A DNA stretch of 64,000 nucleotides from Diphasiastrum complanatum (Eukaryota > Streptophyta > Lycopodiopsida > Lycopodiales > Lycopodiaceae). Positions 47,843-58,833 of the stretch are shown here, in pieces. The stretch is from contig CM055106.1 in the NCBI GenBank assembly GCA_029204225.1, positions 1,447,208-1,511,207 on the forward strand, in the 5' to 3' direction. Numbering within the stretch: the stretch's first letter is position 1; every line of letters begins with the position of its first letter. Position numbers and translations under genes: made by a program. The notes under the pieces were generated by a model. That model was not told the DNA's origin. It saw nothing but the letters and a program-made list of their open reading frames with translations, and searched no databases.

Positions 47843-48687
47843 ATCGATATGAGGCGCCGGTTAGGACGGGGACATAAACGATGTAAACTTGGGCGCATGA
47901 TGGCGATATGCACTGTACACGATTCCGGATATCGAAACTACGCGCCAGGGGAGCAGTGCAACTATGGAACCGTCGGTTGGGCGTGTGGTAGAGATATTGT
48001 ATGTACTGATTTTGGAGCAGGTCGGTCTCCTAGACTCAATATGCGAAACTGATCTCGAAAAACGACACTCATATATATAGTCTAATACAGAGCATCTGAA
48101 CCGTACACGTGTTTCGGTAGTGTGCGGTGAAAATTGTCACACGTGTGGAAACGACGGCCAAATCATTAGCATGACACGTGTACAAATCGGATTCTGACAC
48201 GTGTTCTCACACGTGCATGCAAATTGTACAATCGTACGAGCCAGTCGTCCCATTACACATGTGTGGCCCAGATCAGGACATGTGTCATCGTACGTGCATG
48301 CCAGCCGTATGATCGATGAGGCCGTTGATGGCCTTACACGTGGCAGGTCCCTGTGATGATGCGTGTGGCCACACGTGCGGGGGTGCAGGTGTCAGATCAC
48401 ACATGTGAGAATGATGGGACGTTCTGCAGGTATAAAAGGATGTTTTGGGCTCATATTTCCGTTTTGGATTTCTTGGTTCTCTAGAGCTCCTCAGGATTCT
48501 GCGTTCACTTGCCAACCTCGCTATCTGCATATCGCCACCACACGCCCAGAGAGTTTGATACCAGTAAAGCTTCCCCCTCCGCACATCGTAGCGATACGCC
48601 ATCTCGCATATCGCCATCACGCGCCTCCCCTGTCTGATATGCTCTGTTCTCTCTTATTGGCATGCCATAACGACATCTTAGGTTGAA
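47843..48687. promoter_or_regulatory. divergent promoter with seven CACGTG cores
   Basis: Between the two divergent ATGs lie seven CACGTG cores from 48106 to 48377, mostly as ACACGTGT/G, plus near-copies (ACATGTGT). A TATA-like 'tataaaagg' at about 48432 faces the plus gene, 256 bp before its ATG; 'atatatatag' at about 48071 faces the minus gene. A motif close to GCATATCGCCATCACGCGC occurs in the plus orientation near 48532 and 48606 and as its complement near 47889, that is, in both leaders. CACGTG is bound by bHLH/bZIP factors in plants. Expression from here is inferred. Confidence 0.55.
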
Positions 48688-50518
48688 ATGACCCGTACCA
48701 AGTAGACAGCACGTCTTACCACATTTGCCTCGCCTCCTCGTCCTCTTGTACAAAGGGCAGTGGGCACTGGTAGGAGAGTAGGTCGGCCTAGCAGACCATG
48801 GTTAAGGGATATCAGAAGACTACAGAGGACAACGAATCTTCTGATTCCCCTTGCTCCGTTCTACAGGTCTATGAGATTAGTGACAAGGTCACTCTCACAT
48901 GATGTTCGCTGGAACATAACAGCCCTGGAAGCCCTCCATACTGCCTATGAGGACTTTCAAGTTAAATTTTTTGAGGACTCTACGCTTTGCACAGTGCACG
49001 CCAAGAGAGTTACCCTCATGCCTCAGCTCATGCATCTTTTCATGAGGCTGAGGAGTACATACGATCAGGTCTTTAAGAGTGGCTTCACCTCTAGGCCACC
49101 ACCTACAGAGAGAGGGCTTGTTCCTCAACGAAGAAGGAGAAAACAGACCAAGCCCACCATGCCTGCCAGGCAAAGGGTCGTAGTCAGCGAAGCACCATCC
49201 CCCCTTCATATCTCTCGTCCTTTGGTTGGACCATCACATCAGTCTGCAATGCGTTCTTCTCCTCCTGCCACCCCTAACTATTCAACTAGTTCCTCTTCCA
49301 TTCCCTCCATTCCATTCAACAATAACGAGGATATGACCTCTACTGTAGATAAAATAATATCGGATCTAGATATAACTTTAATAGGTGATTTTTATAAGGA
49401 TCTTTGTGTAAGATTTCATGTTGATCCGAAAGATTCATTTTTGGATTTTGAGAGGTATATAGTTTTTGATGAGTATGTTGCCAAAGAGATTGATAAGCTA
49501 GGAGGTCAATTTTCTTTTTGTCTAAGTTCAATTAATTATGTAAATCGCATAAATAAAGACTTTTGTGATGCCTTGAAGGAGAAGACAGCAGATATATCAG
49601 ATCTAGTTGTGGAGACTGGTTTGATGTATTTTGTAAATAGATGTAAATGCGATGATACTAAGGACATTGGAGTTGTGCTGTCCTTTTTTGCACACAGCCT
49701 TCATAGTCCAACTAAGACGGCGAAGTATCTTCTCCATACAACCTCGGAGACCAAAGTCTTTATTATTCCATACTGCCAAAAGTAAGTGATTACATAGAAT
49801 ATATTCAAGTCACATATTTTTAATAAGTTTTGTAATTCCTTCAGTTTAACTAATTATCTCTTGTTTGCAGTAAGCATTGGAGTGTGCATATAATCTCCCT
49901 TAGGGAAGATTCAGATGGGATCATTAATCGCATCTGTTTAAATATGAATTCCTTGAAGTCTACCCATGCCGAAATGGACATGATGTACAACAGAATGTTG
50001 CCATTTTTGCCAAGGCCGGATTGGGCCACTGTAAATAGCCACCTGGAGATTGTTGATGCAGAAGTAAGTATTTCTCATCTAGTATCTGATAGGTGATATG
50101 ATTTGTTTTTTTCAAAGTGCACAACTAATTTATTATTCGTTTTCTGATTGAAGTCAGCTTAGAAAGATGATGGACATATCTGTGAATGGTTCTCCATCCG
50201 CAATATATAGGACTTCTTAGAGTGGTACATCATGCAATCTGGGGTTCCAGATATATGAAAGGTAAATGGACTAGTGAATTTCCTAAGTAAGTTATTTTTT
50301 ATTTGGTTTTTGATAGGTCAATTGACTCGGTTCTTTTGGATTTGCAGTATAAATGTCGAGCATTTACAATGAATGAGATATATGAGTTTTGTCAACAGAT
50401 GTTGGTGAACTTATTATCTCATGCAACACCCAGTCCAGCTGCGGAAATAGGAGGCCAACAAAGTCCACAGCTGACACTAGTGCAGGGTGGAGATAATCCA
50501 TATTACTTTGAGCTATAA
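48688..50518 (+). pseudogene. histone H3/CENH3-like domain fused to Ulp1-like peptidase
   Basis: The ATG at 48688 begins an H3 tail, TRTK, TAG (48703), TAR: six of the first eight H3 residues, with an amber at Gln5. A complete H3 fold follows (codons 37-124): αN 'LRDIRRLQRTTNLLIP', α1, loop 1 of ordinary H3 length with Trp as in CENH3, α2 'ALEALHTAYEDFQVKFFEDS', 'LCTVHAKRVTLMP' and α3. The tail is about ten residues shorter than H3. A basic Pro/Ser linker leads to a Ulp1/C48-like region. Its His is in 'KHWSVHII' (made by splicing 49782-49870). The Asp position reads Asn ('NMNSLKS'). The probable Cys is in 'SGTSCNLGF' (50233), after a TAG at 50218. A frame shift follows the Cys. Other intron: 50064-50157. 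The final part (50317-50518) is uncertain. I read it as a decayed transposon gene that captured an H3 variant. Confidence 0.72.
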
Positions 50519-51197
50519 ATAATAGACTAAATAGAGATATACATTTTTGATGTAATGCCCTGAATAATTATGGGCATATAGAAAGATAGAGACAATGGGA
50601 AAAAAGCATCCATTGTTATATACAGGACGCACATGTACATTCTCAGCATCATAAAAAAATATTTCAGAATCTGCAAGTTCTTTTGTCGTTCGTCCTCTGT
50701 ATTTCAATTTGCCAATTTCTGAATGGATGACATCTATAATACCTGAAAGAGATGCCACAAGTTCCCATCCATGTATATTTGAAGGATATAGATCTGCAAT
50801 ACAAAATCATAATAAGCTCCAATTCATATATACGATTACGTTTTAAAAATGACAAGCAACCCAAAAAATTAAGATACTTACAATTACACTTTCAAAAATC
50901 ATGTGGATTTACAGCCTCCACATTAAGTTCTGAATGCATATAAACATGTTGAATAAGCACCTCTAAAATGGTTTGTCCTCCTGAAGAAACTTTGAAATCA
51001 ATAATCCGCCCTTTCCAATAAGATTTATATGTATACTTGGCCTTTTTCTTTTGGTGAAAAGCCCCTATTGCCGATGGATGCATCAGTACCCAAGAAGCCT
51101 TATGATATTCACGAGCAATCCATGTGCCATCGTCTTCCCTCTCATTATAAAAAATTGCAGAGCATATCAAGGATCTCGGTCTTCTTCTCATCGCCAT
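50513..51197 (-). pseudogene. unknown spliced gene, tail-to-tail with the H3-Ulp1 gene
   Basis: On the minus strand exons 51197-50882 and 50793-50513 join across an 88-nt GTAAGT...TTGCAG intron (phase 1). The result is 199 codons with a single TGA (50894-50892, one C-to-T change from CGA). The N-terminus is basic ('MAMRRRPRSL'). It continues with 'GTWIAREYHKASWVLMHPS' and 'SYWKGRIIDFKVSSGGQTI'. Exon 2 has 'IHGWELVASLSGIIDVIHSE'. No family was recognised. The stop overlaps the end of the convergent H3-Ulp1 gene by six bases. The gene shares its intron style and its decay pattern, so it probably belongs to the same element. Confidence 0.45.
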
Positions 51198-51199
51198 AG

Positions 51200-51535
51200 C
51201 TTGAAGAGTTTACGTTTGAACTTGTCAATATGAGAGTCCAGAGTATAATAGGCACCAAACCTATTTGTGAGTCCCAAGATAATTTTAACTTGAGGTTAAC
51301 CCAAGCATTTTAGTCAACCAGTCGTCGCGCACGCTAGCCAATAGTATGCTTCCAATCTACTAGACCGGAAATTCAAATTTGCCCAAACATGAATTGTGTT
51401 TTACGGGTCAGGCGAGTTATGTTACATAGAAGCCACTATGTCAAGAACCGATTGGGCCACATGGACATAAACAGCGAGGAAAAAAAAACTCGTAACAAAC
51501 GGCCCTTCTAAGTTTGAGAACTCCTGTAATGAGTT
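51200..51535. other. no gene seen; possible element boundary
   Basis: Sequence between the small minus-strand gene and the Ty3 pol. It should contain the outer end of the four-gene unit and the truncated start of the Ty3 copy. I could not find a matching inverted repeat at 43.1-43.5 kb. Confidence 0.3.
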
Positions 51536-51539
51536 TTTT

Positions 51540-54260
51540 GTAGATCTAGTAGTACTTGATATTCCCAATAATTCCTATTCATATGAATTACTACTTGGTC
51601 GTCCGTGGCTCACCACAAGAGTCATTCATGACTGGAGCACATCTCAATCGCGAACAACACAGACGACTTGAAAAGCTCCTACGAAAATATAGACATGTCT
51701 TTGCGTGGACCTATAAAGACATGAAAGGCGTCTCACCCCAGGTAGCTGTGCATCGTATCCCGCTTAAACTAGGTGCAAGGCCAACCGCCAGTTGTCTATA
51801 CAGATGCAATCCAACTTATAAGGCCAAGATCAAAGAAGAATTACAATGCCTCTTAGATGCAGGATTTATCTATGAAATCGAGCATACTGAGTAGGTCTCT
51901 CCAATTGTCATCGTTCCCAAGAAAAATGGAAAAACTCCGAATCTGTGTCGACTTTAAGAAACTTAACGTTGTCACCGAACGTGATCATTTTTCATTACCT
52001 TTCGAAGAATCCATCTTAGAAAATCTAGCAGGAGATGAGGCTTACTCCTTCTTAGATGGCTTTAGCGGATACAATATGGTCCAAATTGCTGAAGAAGATC
52101 AACATAAAACCACTTTTGCCACAGAATGGAGAACCTTCTGCTGGAAAGTCATGCCTTTTGGTCTCTGCAATACCCCTAGCACCTTCCAACGTGTTATGCA
52201 AGTTGCCAGATGGGCGATACCCTAGAGGTTTACTTGGACGATTTAGGTGCACATTCAGAAGAAACACGCCATCTGTCTGTGCTCAAAAAAAAAATTATCC
52301 AATGTCAACACTTCGGCATCTCCCTTAATCCTGAAAAATGCCAGATCTGGGTAACACATGGTATTGTGTTAGGACATATTATTTCTCAAAATGGCATTGC
52401 CACTGACCCCGAAAAGATCTTTATCATTCAAAATCTACCATAATCGCATACAATATCTGAATGTTACTCTTTCCTTGGCCACGCCAACTACTATCAGTGC
52501 TTTATTTTTTATTTCGCTAACAAAGCATGCTTAATCTACAAAGTAGTTGTAGTTCCCAAATGGACGGATGAACAATGCATCACATTTAATCAACTCAAAG
52601 AAGCCCTTACCAATGCACCTATCCTCCGGGCTCGTGATTATTCTAAAGAATTCCATGTGCATACTGATGCGTCCAAGTATGACATTGTAGCAGTGCTCAC
52701 CCGACCGGGAGAATTTAAAAAGAATTACCCAATCCGTTTTCTCAGTAGAAATTTAATACCTGCTGAAGTCAATTATACCACTATCGAACACAAAGCCTTG
52801 ACAATGGTATATGCGGTTCAGAAGTTTTGCCATTATCTTCTGGGAAAAGTTTTTGCATTCTTCACTAATCATCAAGCATTGTTGTATCTCATTAACAAGA
52901 CTTGCACCACAGGCCATATTACTAGATGGATCCTATTACTGCGAGAATTTAAGTTTAGGATTGTGGTTCATAAGGGAGTTCAACATTTTCTAGTAGATCA
53001 TCTGTCCTGAATCCCTAACCTTCCCACCCTTGATCAAGGTGTCAATGGTAATTTACTAGTTGCCATCATTTTTGCAAGTTGACTCTACACCCGTATGGGC
53101 TAAGGAAATCACAGAATATTAACTTCAGGGCAAATGGATCCTTCCTTGTCTAAACATGAACAACGTGCGTTGGTCCTCAAAAGCAAACCTTATACGTTAA
53201 TTGTAGGACAATTCTACAAGCAAGGGTTAGATGGAATCATCCGACGTTGTTTTACTGAAGGTGAAATACGCTCTATAATTTCCCTCACTCATGAAGGTAT
53301 TGGTGTAGGCCATTTCTCTTCTGAAACGACTGCTAAGAAAATCTTCTTGGTCGGTTTTTGGTGGCCAACACTCTTCAAGGATACACACAATTACAATAAG
53401 GCCTGTGATGTCTGCCAACGCACAAAATGCTTTCAAAAGACTAACTACATGCCTTTACACCTTGTAACCACTGATCAAATGGGCTGAAGCAAGAGTTGTT
53501 CACAATGTTGACGCTCGTTCTACCGCAAAATTTTTCTATGAACAGGTTATAGTTCGTTTTGGCTGTCTTCTAGAACTTATCAATGATAGGGGTACACATT
53601 TCCTTAACTTTGTGATAGCAGATCTCCTTTCAAAAATTTTTGTGGTACATCACCCCATACTATCCACGATGCAATGGTTACATGGAATCCACCAATAAAA
53701 TCCTATGTGGAATTCTCACCAACACCGTTGAATCCAGCCGATCTGATTGGGAACTCAAACTTCATGCCGCTCTCTGGGCTTATCGCACCACCTTGAAGAG
53801 AGCTACAGGCTTAACCCCTTTCCAGTTATCATATGGTCAAAAATCCATTATGCTTGTAAAATTTCATATCCCCTCCCTTCGAGTGGCCTATGATCTTGAG
53901 CTAGATAATTAGCAAACTCTAGCAAACAGGTTATTCCATCTGGAACAACTATTCAAAACACGACAGATCAGCATCCATGCTCAACAAGTCCACAAACGTC
54001 GACAAAAAGCATGGCATGATCGATCATTGAAACCTAGAGACTTCCAGGTTGGAGATAAGTGACTGCTATACCAGGCCAAAGCCTTTAAAGACAAACTAAA
54101 ATTTTCTGGCCAAGGTCCTTACGTCATTAAAAAAATCTTTGCCTCTGGATATGTACAACTCCAAACCCTTCAAGGCGATATCCTCGACATTGTGGTCAAT
54201 GGGAGCAAACTGAGAAAGTACAATAAACCCTATTTTATCTTGATATGTATTAATTATTTT
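51540..54260 (+). pseudogene. Ty3 reverse transcriptase-RNase H-integrase, element 3
   Basis: Pol on the plus strand with many breaks. Reverse transcriptase: 'VSPIVIVPKKNGK' (51894), 'YSFLDGFSGYNMV' with the first Asp, 'MPFGLCNTPSTFQRVM', and after a shift 'EVYLDDLGAHSEE' with the YxDD box (52225). RNase H: 'HTDASKYD' keeps the first Asp and 'IEHKALTMVYA' the Glu, but 'FFTNHQALLYL' has Asn for Asp (AAT at 52867). Integrase: the HHCC finger is complete ('LTHEGIGVGHF', 'CDVCQRTK'). A deletion near 53470 has removed the first catalytic Asp region. The second Asp ('INDRGTHF') and the Glu ('NGYMESTNKIL') remain, in different frames. The C-terminus ends with 'LDIVVNGSKLRKY' near 54220. The enzyme set is inactive. 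Confidence 0.9.
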
Positions 54261-54957
54261 CTTTCCTACTATTCTTCTTTACTTTTTTTTACTGCCCGCC
54301 CTCCATTTCGACAAAATTTTTGTTGTGCTTTCTTGTTCACACCATCAAGATACTATCAAATCAAGCATACAAATAGCCTTTCTTTGAGAAAACCACAAAA
54401 GTCATCATTTTCAGAAATATTGTCTCACACCATCTCAAATAAAATTCGCATGACCCCTTTTTTATAGTGCACGATTCATTTTTAGCCTCCATGAATTCTA
54501 TCTCAGAGAAAAACTTTTCATAAATAGAAAAAGTTAGTTTTTTGCACCAAACACTGACTTCCAAAATTTGCAGACAATTCGCTGAAGCTAGAAAAATTCC
54601 TACGATTTCCTTATCACCTCCGCGAATTCTGATCAGACACATTTTTGTATTGTCAGTCATTTTTTTAATTTGAGACTCAAAAAACACTTCCGGAAATTCG
54701 CCCGGCCTCAGAACATTGCCTCAAAATTTGCGACCATCATTACAAAATCATGGACAATGATTGAAAGAGCCGTCGTGACACCGAAAAGTACAAGGACGAT
54801 TTGTGGGAGGAGTTGCGAATTCCTGACCAAAAAAAGTCTATATATAGATCTCCACCCTTCTCTCCACGAATTCATTTTAGATTCTTGCTCTCGAGTTCAT
54901 GCCAAAAATTTTCTAGATTTTCAAAACTTGTCAGAGCAATCTAAAATCACTGCTACT
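54261..54957 (+). other. spacer between integrase and ORF3, element 3
   Basis: Non-coding spacer at the place where elements 1 and 2 also have one, but with little visible sequence similarity to theirs. No gene is supported. Confidence 0.45.
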
Positions 54958-56950
54958 ATGGCCTCCCGTGACTCCTCGCTCTCTCTGCATCGTCGTAACC
55001 CCCTAGGCCTTATTCAGGGGATATTTTTATGATCTGTATCAAGAATTATGTCGAGCAGCTGATCCTGGCCAAGGCTATCCTCACAAAGCTTGGATTTGAT
55101 CTGACTCACTTCCCTGACCAGTAGAGCGAGAGCCTGATCCAAGCCGCCTACTCAGCCTATTCGGATGAATTCCAGACTTTTAAGCTTACATCTAAGAGTG
55201 GCAGTTACACAATCATCAACGTCTCTCCTGAGCATATACAGAGCATTGGCTTCCCTAATCTCGGAGAGACGATCCATGGCAAGGGCACCAGTTACGACGA
55301 GATCGCCATTCGCCTCCTCACAAATCCCCATCTCCGGGTTGCCTCAGAAATCTTTGTCACCATGGTCGAGGTGCATACTGCCAAGATGGATTGCATACTC
55401 CCGAGTGACCTCTTCTCTTTGACCATCACCATGGATGATCCCACTCAAAACTACAAGTGGGCTGAAAAGGTAGCAGAAAAGTTGTGCGGGGCCTTGAAAG
55501 CTAGAAAACCAACTACCAAGTATGGATATCTCCTCCACATGTTGGTCACCAAACATTTGGGGTCTCAGGCGGCTGCTGCCGTCAAAGAGCTTGATGATAT
55601 CTATCCAAACACTAAGAAGTGAGCCCCCTCCCCCCAACCGACAATAGAACCAGTTTCACCAGCACCACCAACTAAGAAGTAGAAAGGAAAGGCGATCAGC
55701 ACAAAAGCCGACGTTCCTCACGACATTTTATCCAGTGACATCGGGACTGAGTATGCTGAATCTGGAGGGAGCCTTAGACCCTCTCAGGTCCCAAAAGAGG
55801 TCCTAGCACAGTAGGAGGCCTTACTCCACCAGGCCCAACAATGCAGACAAGCAGTAGTGGCAGTAGCAGGTAGCTCAGTTGAGGCAGACACTTCTGGTTC
55901 TGATCCTATGGGCGTGGTTCTGTCCAGACCGACACCTTCCACAATCCCAACTCCCTCACTTGCTCTCACACTTCCACCACCACCTCCACCATTTACTACT
56001 ACCTCCACACTGTCACTCACTCTCAACACGGGCTTCGATTCCACACTTCCACAAAAGCCCTCACCTGTACAAATATCCACCCTACTCAACTCTATAGTCA
56101 ATGTAGATAATTTCGCCTTACAATTACTAGCATGAATTCCATCAACCACTGTCACCATTAACCCAATCCACACATCTCTGCCACGCAGTATATCTCCACC
56201 TCTTTCACCCATCATCCCTCAATCACCTCCACCTGCCTTTCATTCATCTCCATCTAATCTTGTTCATGATTTTCTACCCGTTAACCCAATGACATATCCT
56301 AACTATACACGCACTCTCCCTGACATTGGCCCTTGGGAGCAAATATCCCTTGTAGCCCAAAAAGCGGTATGGTTGGTAAATGAGCTCCAATACAATCTAT
56401 TCGGCACCCTAGGGGGACAATATACCATGTGGCAATTCGACAATGGCACTATGGCGGACCTTCAGAAAGAAAAAACAAGGCTAGAATTGAAAAACAAGCA
56501 ACGGCAGCTGCAGATCCAAAATCTCACCACTTATAATCAACAACAGCTCCACCTCCAGAACCAGCTCCAACTGAAGGTATCCAACATGCAGAATACCATT
56601 GATAACATCAAAGTAGAAAGGGATGAGGCCATGGCAGATGCACAAGCTGCACGTTCCGCTATGAAGGAACAATTGGAATTGGTGGACTTCAACGACTTCG
56701 CACCACCAACTATTCTTGAGGGAACTCCCATTCTAGTGGTGGCTTATCAAACGTTGGCCCAAAAGTTGAAAGCCACGACGGGGCAGCACACAAAATCACA
56801 ACAATCATACATTGCTTCCGTCGAGGCCTTGAACCAGCACATTGGCACCCTAGAAGAACAGTTAAAGGCAGCTGCCCAGTCAACGTCGTCTGTTCATGCA
56901 GAGCACACCACCCTGCACAAACAAAACATCCTCGTATTGCAGGGAGTTGA
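54958..56950 (+). pseudogene. ORF3 of Ty3 element 3, N-terminal and coiled-coil part
   Basis: The ATG at 54958 begins 'MASRDSSLSLHRR', like the starts of ORF3 in elements 1 and 2. A globular part follows (55030-55620, 'IQSIGFPNLGETIHGKG', 'LLHMLVTKHLGSQAAAAV'). Then come a Pro/Ser/Thr linker (55640-56280) and a long coiled-coil (56440-56930, for example 'KEKTRLELKNKQRQLQIQN'). Several stops and at least one shift break it. Near 56950 the frame runs into the inverted gag, so its last natural residues are about 'LQGVDARQRQL'. The C-terminal domain continues at 59500. The sequence is poorly conserved against element 2, although the order is the same. Function unknown; it may be structural. Confidence 0.6.
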
Positions 56951-56959
56951 TGCACGGCA

Positions 56960-58118
56960 AAGACAGCTTGGTTCAAATTGTAAGCTTGGGCATTGGGATC
57001 CACTGTTTGAGCATTATAATCATATGTATAATAAACAACTATTTCAGTAAAGTATTGCAGTTGAGTATTGTCTTCCACATAGTAGGTTGCCAGATCGATG
57101 GTATTCGGATCAAGATAATGGACAACTTGTTGTGGAGCAGGTTGATTAACGACAAATTGTTGACGTGGTGGTTGGTACTGATTCGGTGCAGTTGGTCGTG
57201 GCTGGTACACCCCCGGTTGTGTTACAGGCTGTTGTGGAGGGTTGGGGCAGTATGCTCGATAGATGGTGGGTCTGGTTACAACTGGAAAATGGTTTCGCAG
57301 TTGAGGGCATTCATTAGCAGTATGATGCTGTGAGCATATTGGATACCAGACATTTTTTCTTGCTGAAAAGGATTTCTCAGCAATCTGTTTTATGGCGGTT
57401 TGGAAATCGGCAGTGAGCTTATCCATATGAGATTGTTGGGCTTTTTGCCAGGTTTTCATTTGAAGTAAAAGTTCATAAGATTGGGCAACATTGTCAAACT
57501 TCGGGTGATTAGGACGGTCCGGATTCTTAGATTTCTTTTCACGATGGTCAAAGTCATCGTTGGAACCTTCGTCTTCCTCATGGATAGCATCACATCTTTA
57601 AGTTGATAATAAAGGTCAACCGGTTTGAGTTCACGGTGGATGTTTTTAGGCAATCCAACCAAGAACAATTTATGGCCATACTTTTGGTGATATTTTCATC
57701 AACACATTCTATTTTGAGACGTTTAAAATGCTCACTATAGTTTCAAACAGACCCTTCGTGATGCATCTTGATATGGATAAATTGGATGAATGGGCTCTGA
57801 GTTAGTTTGGATGGTTTGAAACGCTTGATGAGAGTGCCCTTGAGGGTGGTCCAGATCAGGAGCTTCAAGATTAAGGTACAACTCCTTGGCTGTGCCATAG
57901 AGTACCATGAGAAATAGGCAAAGCTTTTCAGTTTCTGAGGTATCTCCATAAAAACAGCATGCATTATCAAAGTCTTGGAGAAATCGGACTGGGTTAGATT
58001 CTCCATCGTACTTTGGTGCATCGATATGTGGAATTTTGCATTCTAGTCGTGGAGGAGTCGAATTAAAAAATTCAGGACAGTCACGAGACATGATGTAGAG
58101 TGTGGAGGAGGATAACAA
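56960..58118 (-). pseudogene. Ty3 gag, inverted block
   Basis: Minus-strand gag starting near 58118. 'IDAPKYDGESNPVRFLQDF' (58010-57960) begins the retrotransposon gag domain. A shift occurs near 57840, and 'LVGLPKNIHRELKP' follows. After another shift, 57459-56960 has a helical part, a damaged zinc knuckle ('WYPICSQHHTANECP' near 57345, where Tyr replaces the first Cys) and a Pro/Gln-rich tail. It ends at about 56960, where ORF3 of the opposite strand begins, so there is no protease or pol behind it. Confidence 0.8.
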
Positions 58119-58816
58119 TACAGAGGATCAGGTCAGTACTGTACTTGGCAAAAAAAGACAGTTTGCTTGTAGAATGGAGAGTGTAGGACAGAAAAAATTG
58201 GTCTTTCTGGCCATGATAGAATTCGTGGACTGGCTGAGAAATCGTGAAGAGGCAGATAAATCGAATTGTGAGACTAGCGAATTCTGACAGGGAGTGTTGT
58301 CTGTCAGAATATTGATTTTTTTATTTTTTTGGAAAAAAATTTTGTACAGTTAGAATTCGTGGGTGGGACAGAATTCGTGCTCACTGAGGACAATTTCGTA
58401 GGCCGAATGATGATTTCTGATATAGAGGTTTTACTGATAGATAGGGAATATGGAAAAAATATGACTTTTTGACTAAAAATAGGCAAAATCTTTAAGATAG
58501 AATTTGCGGAGCTACTGGACGACTGATTATTTTATTAGCTCTAAGGGTCTGTTAGGGCTGCAGACAAACTGGTGAATTCTGATATACCTGGTTGGTTCGG
58601 AAAAAGGTCACTTGGGTCACTTCTTTTCAAAGAAAATACCCAAGTTGAATCTTTTATTGCTTCCCCCCGGCTTGATAAGTTGCTCCGTAGCTCGTGTAGG
58701 ACCTAGAGAGAAGACTCGTGCTGTGGTTGGAAGATAGAAGATAGGCAAACAAGCAGACACACAACATGGAAGCGAAAAAACAAAAGGAAAAGATGCTAGG
58801 TAAAAAATGCTTAAAA
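58119..58816 (-). other. leader between PBS and gag, inverted block
   Basis: AT-rich non-coding leader on the minus strand. Much shorter than the 1.3-kb leader of element 1 and without its TGCGAGAGTT motifs. No gene is supported. Confidence 0.5.
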
Positions 58817-58833
58817 AGCGGCAATGGAGCCAA
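58817..58833 (-). promoter_or_regulatory. Ty3 primer-binding site, inverted block
   Basis: The minus strand reads TTGGCTCCATTGCCGCT directly after the LTR end. It is close to the TGGCGCCGTTGCC form at 15056, with transitions at the CpG sites. Confidence 0.7.

Noticed and set aside
48703-50220. Programmed stop-codon readthrough at the TAGs in the H3-Ulp1 gene
   Set aside because: Similar TAG, TAA and TGA decay is found in unrelated elements of the window, and a frameshift is also present; simple decay is the better explanation.
50287-50347. Third intron in the H3-Ulp1 gene
   Set aside because: The acceptor that keeps the frame would make an intron of only 30 nt, and the 61-nt alternative breaks the frame; left undefined.
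43100-51530. Terminal inverted repeats of the four-gene unit
   Set aside because: Only weak similarity ('ggttaa' near 51294 and 'ttaacc' near 43358) was seen; not enough to set borders.
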